A program made the position numbers and the translations under genes. The notes below the pieces were generated by a model. The model made no database searches, was not told the origin of the DNA, and saw only the letters and a program-made list of their open reading frames with translations. Positions 16,365 through 24,090 of a stretch of DNA of 24,409 bases are shown here, in pieces; within the stretch, counting starts at the first letter, position 1, and each line of letters starts with the position of its first letter. Origin of the DNA: Rhodospirillales bacterium (GTDB lineage: Bacteria; Pseudomonadota; Alphaproteobacteria; Rhodospirillales_A; JACZKS01); contig JABGRG010000054.1 of NCBI GenBank assembly GCA_018648445.1, positions 1-24,409 on the forward strand. Reading direction: 5' to 3'.

Positions 16365-16412
16365 TTGTTTGAATAAATCATATATATCACAGAAAATAAC
16401 AAAAACAAACAA
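16365..16412. promoter_or_regulatory. Candidate DeoR operator in the divergent intergenic region
   Basis: TTGTTTG at 16365-16371 and its exact reverse complement CAAACAA at 16406-16412 bracket an AT-rich core (ATATATCACAGAAAATAAC). The pair lies midway between the divergent deoR and SDR starts, the expected place for the shared operator. A TATATA at 16381-16386 could be the -10 of deoR on the minus strand, but no well-spaced -35 is seen. Confidence 0.45.
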
Positions 16413-16477
16413 ATGTTGTTGCAGGATGTGCTTATTTGTGCGAACCTTAACAAGGCTGAGAAATGGTTGGAGTGAAT

Positions 16478-17239
16478 ATGAGCAAGACAGCTCTGATAAC
16501 CGGTGCGGCGAACGGCATTGGTTTGGCGTCCGCCTTGGCCTTTGCCAAAGAGGGCTATCAGGTGGTCCTGACGGATATAAATCAGGCGAAGGCTGCCGAT
16601 TTTGCGGGGCGAATCGGCAAGTCCGCCATCGCCGTTGAGGCCGATGTTCGCGACCGTTCGTCCCTCGAACAAGCGTTCACCAAGGCGATCGACGCGTTCG
16701 GGCAGGTGGATGTGGTTCACGCCAACGCCGGTGTCTCGAACATGAAACGGGCCATCGAGTTGACCGAGGAGGACTGGGACTTCAACTTCGACGTCAACGC
16801 CAAGGGCGTTTTTCTGACCAATCAGGTTGCGGTCCGGCATTTCCTCGACAAAAAATTTCCTGGTGTGATCGTCAACACGGCTTCCCTGGCCTCAAAAATC
16901 GGGGCGCCGCTTCTTGCCCATTATTCGGCGAGCAAGTTCGCGGTGGTGGGCTGGACCCAGGCTCTGGCGCGCGAGCATGCGAAGGACGGCATTCGCGTCA
17001 ACGCGATCTGCCCGGGGTTCGTCAGGACGGCGATGCAGGAACGCGAGGTTGAGTGGGAAGCCGAGCTTCTCGGGTCAACGCCAGCGGCCGTGCTCCAGTC
17101 CTACATCGATCTAACCCCGCTTGGCCGTTTGGAAGAACCGGAAGACGTCGCGGACGTCGTTCTTTTTCTGGCCTCCGATTCCTCCAGGTTCATGACCGGG
17201 CAGGCGATTAACGTCACGGGTGGTGTTTACATGACGTAA
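16478..17239 (+). CDS. SDR-family NAD(P)-dependent oxidoreductase
   Basis: 253 residues from the ATG at 16478, which has GGAG 7 bp before it; the earlier ATG at 16463 has no site. It is a classical short-chain dehydrogenase: cofactor motif TGAANGIG at the N-terminus, D in VLTDIN suggesting NAD preference, NAG in HANAGVSN, Ser in VNTASLAS, and catalytic YSASK. The C-terminal PLGRLEEPEDVADVVLFLAS and ITVTGG-like end (AINVTGGVYM) are typical of polyol/sugar-acid dehydrogenases. It is the first gene of the rightward operon and probably oxidises the imported polyol or hydroxy compound before the FGGY kinase acts. Confidence 0.92.
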   Translation: MSKTALITGAANGIGLASALAFAKEGYQVVLTDINQAKAADFAGRIGKSAIAVEADVRDRSSLEQAFTKAIDAFGQVDVVHANAGVSNMKRAIELTEEDWDFNFDVNAKGVFLTNQVAVRHFLDKKFPGVIVNTASLASKIGAPLLAHYSASKFAVVGWTQALAREHAKDGIRVNAICPGFVRTAMQEREVEWEAELLGSTPAAVLQSYIDLTPLGRLEEPEDVADVVLFLASDSSRFMTGQAINVTGGVYMT

Positions 17240-17317
17240 CGAACACCCACCCCACAAGTTACCAACTAAACAAAAAACGACACGGACCGAAAATTTACGT
17301 TAAACGGAGAAGAGACA

Positions 17318-18205
17318 ATGAGAATGGGAAGGACGGTGGCGACGGAACGCCGAACCTTCGTTGGGTTTCTTCTCGTCGCTCCGGCGGTGATTTTCCTCGT
17401 AGCCTTCTTCGTTGTACCCAATTTCCAGATGGTCGTGTACAGCATCTCGGCCCGGTCGGAGGCCGGGGTGATGATCGAGTCCTGGAATGTCGGTAACTAT
17501 CTGCGGCTGTTCGACGTCGATCTCTATCGTATAGTGCTCATCCGAACCCTTCGCGTCTCTTTCCTGACTACGATCATCAGTATCATCATTGGTTATCCTC
17601 TGGCGATTGTCATGGTTCGCGGCAGCGACGCCTGGGCCCGGGTCATCACCGTCGTCGTCCTCGCGCCGCTGCTGGTCAACGTGGTCGTCCGGGCCTACGG
17701 TTGGACCCTGATCCTGAGCAAGAAGGGACTGCTCAACTGGATGCTGACATGGCTCGGTTTGGCCGAGGATCCGGGTCAAATTCTCTATACGGAATGGGCG
17801 GTGGTCATCGCATCCGTGCACGTCTTCATCGCCTTCATGGTGCTGCCGCTCGCCGGGGCGATCAGCAAGATCGACGCCGCGGTCGACGAGGCCGCCCGGG
17901 TTCTCGGCGCCTCTGAATGGACCCTGTTCCGGCGCATCACTGTGCCGCTCAGTCTGCCCGGCCTTGCGGTCGGCACGACCCTGGTGTTCTCGATGACGGC
18001 CGCGTCTTTTGTGACGCCGCAGATTTTGGGTGGAAACTTCTCTGCCCTCTTGGGGTCGTTGATCGAACAGCAGGTCATGGCGGTCCACGATTGGTCCTTC
18101 GCCGCCGCCATCGCGACGGTTCTCATCGTCATCGTGCTCTTCATCAATCTTGTCTACCTAACATTGGTCCAGCGCTATTTCGGCGCGTGGGCCCCGGTGG
18201 AGTGA
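17318..18205 (+). CDS. ABC transporter permease, PotB-type
   Basis: 295 residues with a hydrophobic first span (FVGFLLVAPAVIFLVAFFVV) and about six membrane segments. The cytoplasmic EAA loop is DEAARVLGASEWTLFRRITV (about 190-210), followed by PLSLPGLAVG; it docks on the ATPase. It matches the first permease of spermidine/putrescine-type importers. The ATG at 17318 has GGAGAAGAG ahead of it. It follows the SDR gene by 78 bp and precedes the second permease by 3 bp, so they are co-translated. Confidence 0.92.
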   Translation: MRMGRTVATERRTFVGFLLVAPAVIFLVAFFVVPNFQMVVYSISARSEAGVMIESWNVGNYLRLFDVDLYRIVLIRTLRVSFLTTIISIIIGYPLAIVMVRGSDAWARVITVVVLAPLLVNVVVRAYGWTLILSKKGLLNWMLTWLGLAEDPGQILYTEWAVVIASVHVFIAFMVLPLAGAISKIDAAVDEAARVLGASEWTLFRRITVPLSLPGLAVGTTLVFSMTAASFVTPQILGGNFSALLGSLIEQQVMAVHDWSFAAAIATVLIVIVLFINLVYLTLVQRYFGAWAPVE

Positions 18206-18208
18206 GCG

Positions 18209-19027
18209 ATGAAACCGCGCCTTGAAGGATTGGGAGCATGGGTCCTGTATGGACTGGCGGCGCTTGTGGTTGCCTTCATCCTGGCTCCGCTCGTGGTGCC
18301 CGCCTTGATGTCGGTCTCCAACACCTTCTATGTAAAATTCCCACCGGAAGGCTTTACCCTTCGGTGGTACGCCAAGGTCTTGACCGACGAGGAATTTCTC
18401 ACCGCCTTTCTGTTTAGCCTGAAACTCGCGGCCGTCGTCACCCTGATCGTTCTGGTGATCGGAACCTTCGCCGCGGTCGGCTTGGTCCGCCACCAATTCC
18501 CGGGACGCGGGTTGGTGCAAGGCCTCCTCCTGTCACCGCTGATCTTTCCCGTGCTGGTGACCGGTGTTGCGCTCCTGCAGTTCTTTTCCCGGCTCGGTTC
18601 GGGGGAAGCCTTTCTGCACCTGGTGGTCGGGCACGTGGTGATCTGTGTTCCCTATGTCGTTCGCACGGTCTCGGCGAGCCTGATGATGGCCGATCGCAAC
18701 ATCGAGGACGCCGCGCGGACTCTCGGCGCCGGACCATGGCGAACCTTCTGGCGGGTGACGCGGTATCAGATTCAGCCGGGATTGCTGGCGGGGGCGGTGT
18801 TCTGCTTCATCATTTCGTTCGACGATTTCCCGGTGGCCATGTGGCTGGCCGACGCGGCCAACTTTACGTTGCCGCTTCAGATCTTCGTCTTTATCGAGCG
18901 CTATTTCGACCCCGGTATGGCGGCGATCGCCACACTCATGATCTTGTTCGCGGTTTTGTTGCTTGTGCTTACCGAGCGCATTTTGAAAGTCAGCATCAAG
19001 AAATTGGTCGGTGTCGAAGCGGCATGA
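18209..19027 (+). CDS. ABC transporter permease, PotC-type
   Basis: 272 residues and six predicted spans. The EAA loop is EDAARTLGAGPWRTFWRVT, followed by RYQIQPGLLAGAVF. FDDFPVAMWL after it is typical of PotC-like proteins (ISFDDF). It pairs with the PotB-type permease encoded immediately upstream to form the inner-membrane channel. Start ATG at 18209, three bases after the previous stop. Confidence 0.92.
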   Translation: MKPRLEGLGAWVLYGLAALVVAFILAPLVVPALMSVSNTFYVKFPPEGFTLRWYAKVLTDEEFLTAFLFSLKLAAVVTLIVLVIGTFAAVGLVRHQFPGRGLVQGLLLSPLIFPVLVTGVALLQFFSRLGSGEAFLHLVVGHVVICVPYVVRTVSASLMMADRNIEDAARTLGAGPWRTFWRVTRYQIQPGLLAGAVFCFIISFDDFPVAMWLADAANFTLPLQIFVFIERYFDPGMAAIATLMILFAVLLLVLTERILKVSIKKLVGVEAA

Positions 19028-19106
19028 GACCGCGCCGGCATCTGGACCCTTCAAGGGGGACCCACGAAACGTCGTCACTTCAACAAATTGAAAGAGGAGA
19101 CCCGTT

Positions 19107-20204
19107 ATGAGTACATCGAAAACGAAATTACGGCTGAGTCGTCGTCGCTTTATTCAGGGCGCGACGGGCCTGACAGCTGCGGTGGTGGCGGCGCCGGTCT
19201 TCTATGTGAAGAACGGTTGGGCCGCGGGCAAGCAGATCCAGATGGGGATCTGGGGCGGAGCCCAAGGCGAATTCATCAAGAAGAAGGTCCTGCCGGGCTT
19301 CGAGAACGATTTCGATTGCAAGGTCCTGGCCGAGGAAGGCTCGACGCTTGGCCAGATCTCGAAGATGCGGGCGACCAAATCGAATCCGTCTTATTCGGTC
19401 ATGTTCGTGGACGATCTCGCGATTCCGATCTGCAAGGCAGAGGGACTCATTGCGCCCCTGCCGAAGGATAAAATGCCCAATCTGGCGAACCTCTACCCGC
19501 GCTTTCTTCAGGGCGACGGATACGGAACCGCGCTCGGGATCTCCTCCGGCGGCATGTTCTACAATACCTCGATCACACCGCCGGCGAGCTTCGCCGAGCT
19601 TTGGGACCCGAAATGGAAGCAGCGCATCAAGCTGTGCAGCGCCAAGAACACGCCGAGCATGTTCTTCCTGATCGCGGCGGCCTCCGTGGTCACCGGCAAG
19701 CCCTTCGGCGAGGCCCAGTACGAGATCGAGAAAGCGTGGGACAAGATTGCCGAAATCAAGCCCAATATTCAGAATCTCTACGATTCGGGCATTCAGGCGG
19801 TCAACGAAGTGGCCCAAGGACAGGCCGATGTCGGTGGCATCGAGTATTCGAAGTACGTCTACCCTTACACCGTAAAGGGGGTGCCGATCGACCTCGCGTT
19901 CATGAAGGAGGGGACCTTTGCCGGCATCAACAGCCAGGTGCTGGTGAAGGACGGCCCCGACATGGACCTCGGGGCGGCCTTCATGGACCGCATGATCGAT
20001 CCAAAGGTGCAAAAGCCGTTGGCCGAGTTCGCGCTGATTGCACCGCCGGTCGCCGGCGTCGATCTCTCCAAGGACACGCTGAAATACGTGGCCTATCCCG
20101 AGACCAAGATGGACGAGCTCGGCTTGTTCAGCCCGGACTGGGGGTTCATCAACAAGAACCGCTCGGCCTGGACTGAAAAGATGAACCAGATCTTCGCGGC
20201 CTGA
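19107..20204 (+). CDS. ABC transporter substrate-binding protein, PotD/extracellular family 1-like, Tat-exported
   Basis: 365 residues. The N-terminus has a twin-arginine signal, RLSRRRFIQGATGLTAAVVA, ending near NGWAAG, so the protein is folded before export to the periplasm. The mature part starts KQIQMGIWGGAQGEFIKKKV, as in the putrescine/iron-type family 1 binding proteins, with WDPKWKQRI and AQGQADVGGIEYSKYVYPY in the C-terminal lobe. Acidic polyamine-binding residues cannot be assigned with confidence, so the ligand may not be a polyamine. A strong GAGGAG site precedes the ATG. It sits between the permease and ATPase genes. Confidence 0.92.
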   Translation: MSTSKTKLRLSRRRFIQGATGLTAAVVAAPVFYVKNGWAAGKQIQMGIWGGAQGEFIKKKVLPGFENDFDCKVLAEEGSTLGQISKMRATKSNPSYSVMFVDDLAIPICKAEGLIAPLPKDKMPNLANLYPRFLQGDGYGTALGISSGGMFYNTSITPPASFAELWDPKWKQRIKLCSAKNTPSMFFLIAAASVVTGKPFGEAQYEIEKAWDKIAEIKPNIQNLYDSGIQAVNEVAQGQADVGGIEYSKYVYPYTVKGVPIDLAFMKEGTFAGINSQVLVKDGPDMDLGAAFMDRMIDPKVQKPLAEFALIAPPVAGVDLSKDTLKYVAYPETKMDELGLFSPDWGFINKNRSAWTEKMNQIFAA

Positions 20205-20217
20205 GCCCGGATCACAG

Positions 20218-20245
20218 GGGCCGGCCGGTTTCGAGGCCGGCCCCG
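20218..20245 (+). terminator. GC-rich hairpin after the binding-protein gene
   Basis: A perfect 10-bp stem, GGGGCCGGCC at 20218-20227 and GGCCGGCCCC at 20236-20245, with an 8-nt loop. No T-run follows and the operon continues 50 bp later. It is more likely a partial terminator or message-stabilising hairpin that keeps binding-protein levels above the ATPase. Confidence 0.6.
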
Positions 20246-20295
20246 ACGATCTTCCGGGCGTTCCTAACCCTTACGATGGGCTACGAGAGAGAAGA

Positions 20296-21408
20296 ATGTT
20301 CACAGACCAAAGCGCATATGACGTTGTTGTCGACGGGGTGAGTAAGCGTTTCGGCCAGACCATTGCCGCCGACAACGTCACTCTCGGCGTCAGAGCGGGC
20401 GAGCTGCTCGCCCTCCTCGGCCCCAGTGGGTGCGGGAAGACGACGACCCTGCGGACCGTTGCCGGTCTTGTGCGGCCGTCATCCGGAGAGGTTCTGATCA
20501 AGGGTGAGCCGGTGACCCGAAAGCCGGTGCACCACCGCAACGTCGGGATGCTGTTCCAGAACTATGCGCTGTTTCCCCATCTCTCGGTTCTTCGGAACGT
20601 GATGTTCGGACTCGAGATGCGGCGAATCGGCCGGGCGGAAAGCAACGATCTCGCCAGGGACGCGCTACGGCTCGTGCGGCTCGAGGACCTCGCGGACCGA
20701 ATGCCGGCGCAACTCTCCGGGGGACAGCAGCAACGCGTCGCGCTGGCCAGGGCGCTCGTCATCAAGCCGGCGGTGTTGCTCCTCGACGAGCCCTTCGGGG
20801 CCATCGACAAGAAGCTCCGGGAAGCCATGCAGATCGAGCTGCGGGGACTTCAGGAGCGGCTGAACCTGACCACGATCCTGGTGACGCATGACCAGGAGGA
20901 GGCGATGACGGTGGCCAACCATATCGCTGTCATGCGGGAGGGGCGTATCGAGCAGTACGGTGCACCGAGCGATATCTATGAGCGGCCGGTCTCCCGATTC
21001 GTGGCGGACTTTATCGGCACCTCGAACTTCTTTACCGGCACGGTCGATACCTTCGCCGACGGATGGCTGCAAATACGGACGTCGGATGGGACCGTCCTGA
21101 ACGCTCCTAGACCCGATTATGACGTTGCCCAGGGGGACATGGTGACCGTCGCGGTGCGGCCGGAAAAGATCTGGCTCCATCATGCCATGCCGCAGGCGGA
21201 CAACCTCAACGGCGTGACGGCCAAGGTTGATCAAGTCGTCTATAAGGGCTCGAACACCTTCTATTACATGACCTTCGAAAACGGGCAGCCGTTGGTCGCT
21301 CAGCGGCAAGCCGGGGGCGGAGCAGATGTTGTTGACGATCTCCGCCATGGAGACAAGGTGGCGGCGTCATGGGAGGCCGCGAGTAACTACGTCGTCCGCG
21401 ATCCTTGA
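20296..21408 (+). CDS. ABC transporter ATP-binding protein, PotA-type
   Basis: 370 residues. Walker A is GPSGCGKTTT, the Q-loop is in MLFQNYALFPHLSV, the signature is LSGGQQQRVALARAL, Walker B is VLLLDEPFGAID, and the switch His is in LVTHDQEEAMTVAN. The C-terminal third (about 235-370) is a TOBE-type regulatory domain (IGTSNFFTGTV, TVAVRPEKIWL, VDQVVYKGSNTFYYM). It energises the two permeases encoded upstream. GAGAGAAG precedes the ATG. It is followed by a 254-bp gap and then the amidohydrolase. Confidence 0.94.
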   Translation: MFTDQSAYDVVVDGVSKRFGQTIAADNVTLGVRAGELLALLGPSGCGKTTTLRTVAGLVRPSSGEVLIKGEPVTRKPVHHRNVGMLFQNYALFPHLSVLRNVMFGLEMRRIGRAESNDLARDALRLVRLEDLADRMPAQLSGGQQQRVALARALVIKPAVLLLDEPFGAIDKKLREAMQIELRGLQERLNLTTILVTHDQEEAMTVANHIAVMREGRIEQYGAPSDIYERPVSRFVADFIGTSNFFTGTVDTFADGWLQIRTSDGTVLNAPRPDYDVAQGDMVTVAVRPEKIWLHHAMPQADNLNGVTAKVDQVVYKGSNTFYYMTFENGQPLVAQRQAGGGADVVDDLRHGDKVAASWEAASNYVVRDP

Positions 21409-21494
21409 CCCGTCACGTCGAGAGGGCATTATCAATACCCTAAAGAATTACGAGAAAATACTTGCTTCAAATAGTCCATACATGACAACGCCTT

Positions 21495-21592
21495 CAGATC
21501 TATGCCTATGCCAACGAACATCGCTCCAGCCGAAAGATCAAAAGCCTGTGCGAGCGGAGGCGTGGTTCCGGATGATCTTGGGGGCTGAGTCA
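21495..21592 (+). pseudogene. Small transposase remnant (IS1182/IS5-like), tentative
   Basis: The 254-bp gap between the ATPase and amidohydrolase genes contains a frame reading QIYAYANEHRSSRKIKSLCE. After a one-base shift at about 21557 it continues EAWFRMILGAE. The order Y-A-Y, RSSR-KI-LCE, then a hydrophobic FR-I is like the early helix of IS1182/IS5-type transposases. No catalytic part or element ends are seen. The match is short and could be chance. Confidence 0.35.
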
Positions 21593-21662
21593 TGAGGCGG
21601 ACGACAGCGATCGCTGGACCGGGGCCTTTCGTCCCGTGCGCGGTTCCGATGTGGAGGGGAAA

Positions 21663-23114
21663 ATGACCAAGACGACATGTATTCGCAAGGCGGACTGGCT
21701 CGTGGCTTGGGACGAGCGGAGCCAGCGCCATATCTACGTCCGGGACGCAGACGTGGCTTTCACGGGCAACGAGATCGTACATGTTGGGAAACGGTATCCG
21801 GGCCCGCATGACGAGGAGATCGACGGCGCCGGTCTCATGGCAATGCCGGGGCTCATCAACATCCATTGCCATCCCTCATCGCATGCCATCTCCCGAGGGT
21901 ACACCGAGGAATATGGCAACCCGCGCCTGTTCCATAGTAGTCGGCACTTGTTCCGCCAATCGTTCGAGCCCGACGGGGAGGCGCAATTGGCGAATGCTGC
22001 CTTCGTGTTGGCGGAGCTTCTGGCCGGCGGCGTCACGACCATTCTCGACCTGTCACATGCGTATGCGGGTTGGCTCGGCATTTTGGAGCAGAGCGGGATA
22101 CGCGCGTGCGTCGGGCCGATGTACCGCTCGGCCCACTGGTACACTGATACCGGCCAGGAGATAAAGTACGAATGGTCCTCCGACGGCGGCCGCGGGGCGT
22201 TTGCTGAGGCGATCGAGGTGATGGACGAGGCTGACCGCCATCCCTGCGGACGGTTCACTTCGATGGTTGCGCCGGCTCAGGTCGACACCTGCACCGAGGA
22301 ACTCCTGCGCGAGAGCATCGCCTGCGCCAAGGACACTGGTCGCCCCCTGCACATCCACGCGGCGCAGAGCTACGCCGAATTCAACGGCATGACGCGGCGC
22401 AACAACATGACCCCCATCGAATGGCTTCATAGCATCGGCGTTCTTTCGGAGCACACGGTGATCGGTCATGCGGTCTTCACCGACGAGCACCCATGGATGA
22501 TGTGGCCGACTCGTAACGATCTAGGCCTCCTCGCCGCGACCAAGACGTCAGTGGCCCACGCGCCCACGGTATTCGCCCGTGACGGTACGCTCATGCACGA
22601 TCTTGGTCGTTACCTTCGGGCTGGAATCAACATCGGTATGGGGACGGACACTCATCCTCACAACCTTCTCGAGGAGATGCGGTGGGCTGAGATCCTCGCC
22701 CGGGTAGCGTCGGGAACGCGTCATTGCATGAGTACTGAGGATGTTTTCGGCTGCGCCACGGTCGGGGGTGCAAGGGCGCTCGGTCGTCCCGACCTCGGCA
22801 GGTTGGCGCCCGGGTGCAAGGCGGATATTGTGCTAATAGACCTCCGACATCCCTCGATGCGGCCAATCCGCGATCCCCTTCGCAGTTTGGTATATGCGGC
22901 CGCCGATCGGGCCGTACGGGACGTTTACGTGGACGGCGTGCGGGTTGTAGAGCAGGGCCGCGTCCTTACCCTGGACCGAGACGAAGCCGGCCATGCTCTT
23001 GAGGTGGCGCAGCGTCGGACGGCTGCGGCTGTGCCCGGGCGCGATCCCGAGCAGCGGGCATTGGACGACATCGTGCCCCTTTGCTTGCCCCTCCACGGCG
23101 ACGGACGGCCGTGA
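21663..23114 (+). CDS. Amidohydrolase-superfamily metal hydrolase, ABC-linked paralogue
   Basis: 483 residues from the ATG at 21663, which has GGAGGGGA just upstream; the in-frame start at 21636 is less likely. Metal ligands match its paralogue at the same positions: H68/H70 (PGLINIHCHPS), H232 (LHIHAAQ), H269 (VIGHAVFTDEHPW) and D329 (GMGTDTHPHN). The full TEEYGNPRLF and QSYAEFNGMTRR segments are shared, so the active sites should be nearly the same. It closes the SDR-ABC operon, while its paralogue closes the TRAP operon. The likely role is C-N hydrolysis of the compound imported by the PotABCD-type system. Confidence 0.9.
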   Translation: MTKTTCIRKADWLVAWDERSQRHIYVRDADVAFTGNEIVHVGKRYPGPHDEEIDGAGLMAMPGLINIHCHPSSHAISRGYTEEYGNPRLFHSSRHLFRQSFEPDGEAQLANAAFVLAELLAGGVTTILDLSHAYAGWLGILEQSGIRACVGPMYRSAHWYTDTGQEIKYEWSSDGGRGAFAEAIEVMDEADRHPCGRFTSMVAPAQVDTCTEELLRESIACAKDTGRPLHIHAAQSYAEFNGMTRRNNMTPIEWLHSIGVLSEHTVIGHAVFTDEHPWMMWPTRNDLGLLAATKTSVAHAPTVFARDGTLMHDLGRYLRAGINIGMGTDTHPHNLLEEMRWAEILARVASGTRHCMSTEDVFGCATVGGARALGRPDLGRLAPGCKADIVLIDLRHPSMRPIRDPLRSLVYAAADRAVRDVYVDGVRVVEQGRVLTLDRDEAGHALEVAQRRTAAAVPGRDPEQRALDDIVPLCLPLHGDGRP

Positions 23115-23253
23115 TCTGAGCCCGGAAGCGGTGGGGATTTCCTTCCAGTGGGTTCGCAACAAACGGATGCGGGTCAGTAGGACGTGGCCATCGGGCGCGT
23201 GGCGGTAGTCTTCAAGACGGTCGCCACGCAGGGCCTGAAACGGCGTTGACAAC

Positions 23254-23847
23254 TTAACTGGTGCTGAACCAAGCTTTCCTGACCGGCTCCTCGCGCTCGC
23301 AGATCGGACCAAGCTTGCGATGGCAACGCGGAGGGAAGGTGCATCCGCTCGGCGGATCGAGCGGCGAGGGAACCTCGCCTTGCAGGATGATTTCGTTCTG
23401 ATCACTATCAGGACGGAGAGGCAACGTCGCGGAGAATAGGGCCTGCGTATAGGGATGTTTTGGGTCCCCGAATATCGCCTCTGAAGGTCCCATCTCGACC
23501 ACGGACCCGAGATACATCACCGCAACGTGGTCGGCGAGGTAGTGCGTTGTCGCCAGATCGTGCGCCACAAGCAGGTAGCTGACCTGGTACTCGTCCGGCA
23601 GTACTTGAACAGGTTCAAGATGCCACCGGGCGCTCGGACGTGGACGGGTGCGTCGAAGATTGTTGGCGATCAACCGGCCGAATTTCACGAACCAACGCCG
23701 TACCGTCTCGTTTGAAACGTCGATGCCCCGTTCGGCCAGAAACTCTTCGAAATCACGGAACGACAGTGTGAACCGGGCGTACAGCCACACCGGATGCTGG
23801 ATGACCGCAGGCGGAAAGCGATGTCGCTTGAAGGAGATAGGAACCAT
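23254..23847 (-). pseudogene. Chimeric ORF: IS6 transposase N-terminus fused to OppF C-terminus
   Basis: A single open frame of 197 codons has two unrelated halves. Residues 1-77 are IS6 transposase (RHRFPPAVIQHPVWLYARF, FLAERGIDVSNETVRRW, ARWHL). From about residue 84 it is the end of an oligopeptide-type ABC ATPase: YLLVAHDLATTHYLADHVAV (switch His), YLGSVVEMGPSEAIF, PKHPYTQALFSATLP, and the OppF/DppF zinc-like tail PPSGCTFPPRCHRKLGPICE. In the adjacent frame the bases around 23617-23600 read ILNLFK, the usual OppF sequence just before this point. One base must therefore have been lost after the junction, bringing the two halves into frame. Walker A, signature and Walker B are absent, so neither function survives. 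Confidence 0.85.
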
Positions 23848-23903
23848 TCGGTGACGGTAGCGACATCTGACCGCCTGGGCCAGACACTTAACGTGTCAAT
23901 GCC
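23617..23903 (-). mobile_element. IS6-family element fragment (transposase end)
   Basis: The transposase start at 23847 lies 56 bp inside a degenerate terminal repeat (TTAACGTGTCAATGCC, 23888-23903), matching the spacing in the complete IS6 copy. The element is cut at about 23617, within the codons just before the first catalytic Asp, where oppF sequence begins. The other two thirds and the far terminal repeat are missing. Confidence 0.7.
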
Positions 23904-24042
23904 CCTTGGAGTGTTTGACCCTGGCAAGACAGTTCAGGAAACTGTGCAATCAAGGCCGGAATATTTACACATTTTCTTACACATTTTTTTTACATATAAA
24001 AAATATCTATTTGTTATCAAATAGTTAGCATATAGCTTATCC
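23904..24042. other. AT-rich intergenic stretch with short repeats
   Basis: No gene is seen in this stretch. It contains the 11-bp direct repeat TTACACATTTT at 23965-23975 and 23977-23987, then a run of T. A perfect inverted repeat, CTATTTG-TTAT-CAAATAG, follows at 24007-24024. The composition from 23960 to 24040 is far more AT-rich than the neighbouring genes. Its position directly before a tRNA fragment suggests it could be attachment-site or recombinase-binding sequence. Confidence 0.4.
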
Positions 24043-24089
24043 GGCTCATAACCTGAAGGCCGTAGGTTCAAATCCTACCCCCGCAACCA
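24043..24089 (+). tRNA. 3' fragment of an initiator tRNA (fMet, CAU), probable attachment-site scar
   Basis: The sequence holds the anticodon loop CTCATAA (CAT at 24047-24049), variable region, a perfect T-arm (GTAGG at 24062-24066, loop TTCAAAT, CCTAC at 24074-24078), the acceptor 3' strand CCCCGCA, discriminator A and encoded CCA. The A opposite position 1 (24085) is the initiator hallmark. There is no matching acceptor 5' strand (a C/TGCGGGG) or D-arm upstream, and the anticodon stem has a C-T mismatch. It is therefore not a functional tRNA. Integrases commonly cross over in the anticodon loop and leave exactly such a 3' piece. Confidence 0.8.
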
Positions 24090-24090
24090 T

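Noticed and set aside
17300..18088. Minus-strand ORF (262 codons) opposite the PotB-type permease
   Set aside because: Its composition is very rich in D, R, H and G, as expected for antisense of a membrane-protein gene; no motif.
19128..20012. Minus-strand ORF (294 codons) opposite the binding-protein gene
   Set aside because: It is antisense to a Tat-signal binding protein in a clear ABC operon.
23110..23253. Minus-strand reading with RLEDYRHAPDGHVLLTRI just after the oppF stop
   Set aside because: It looks somewhat protein-like and could be a gene stump next to oppF, but it has no good start, runs antisense into the amidohydrolase, and I cannot name a family.
24007..24024. CTATTTG-TTAT-CAAATAG hairpin considered as a terminator
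   Set aside because: The stem is AT-rich and weak, with no T-run after it; better viewed as a possible protein-binding site.
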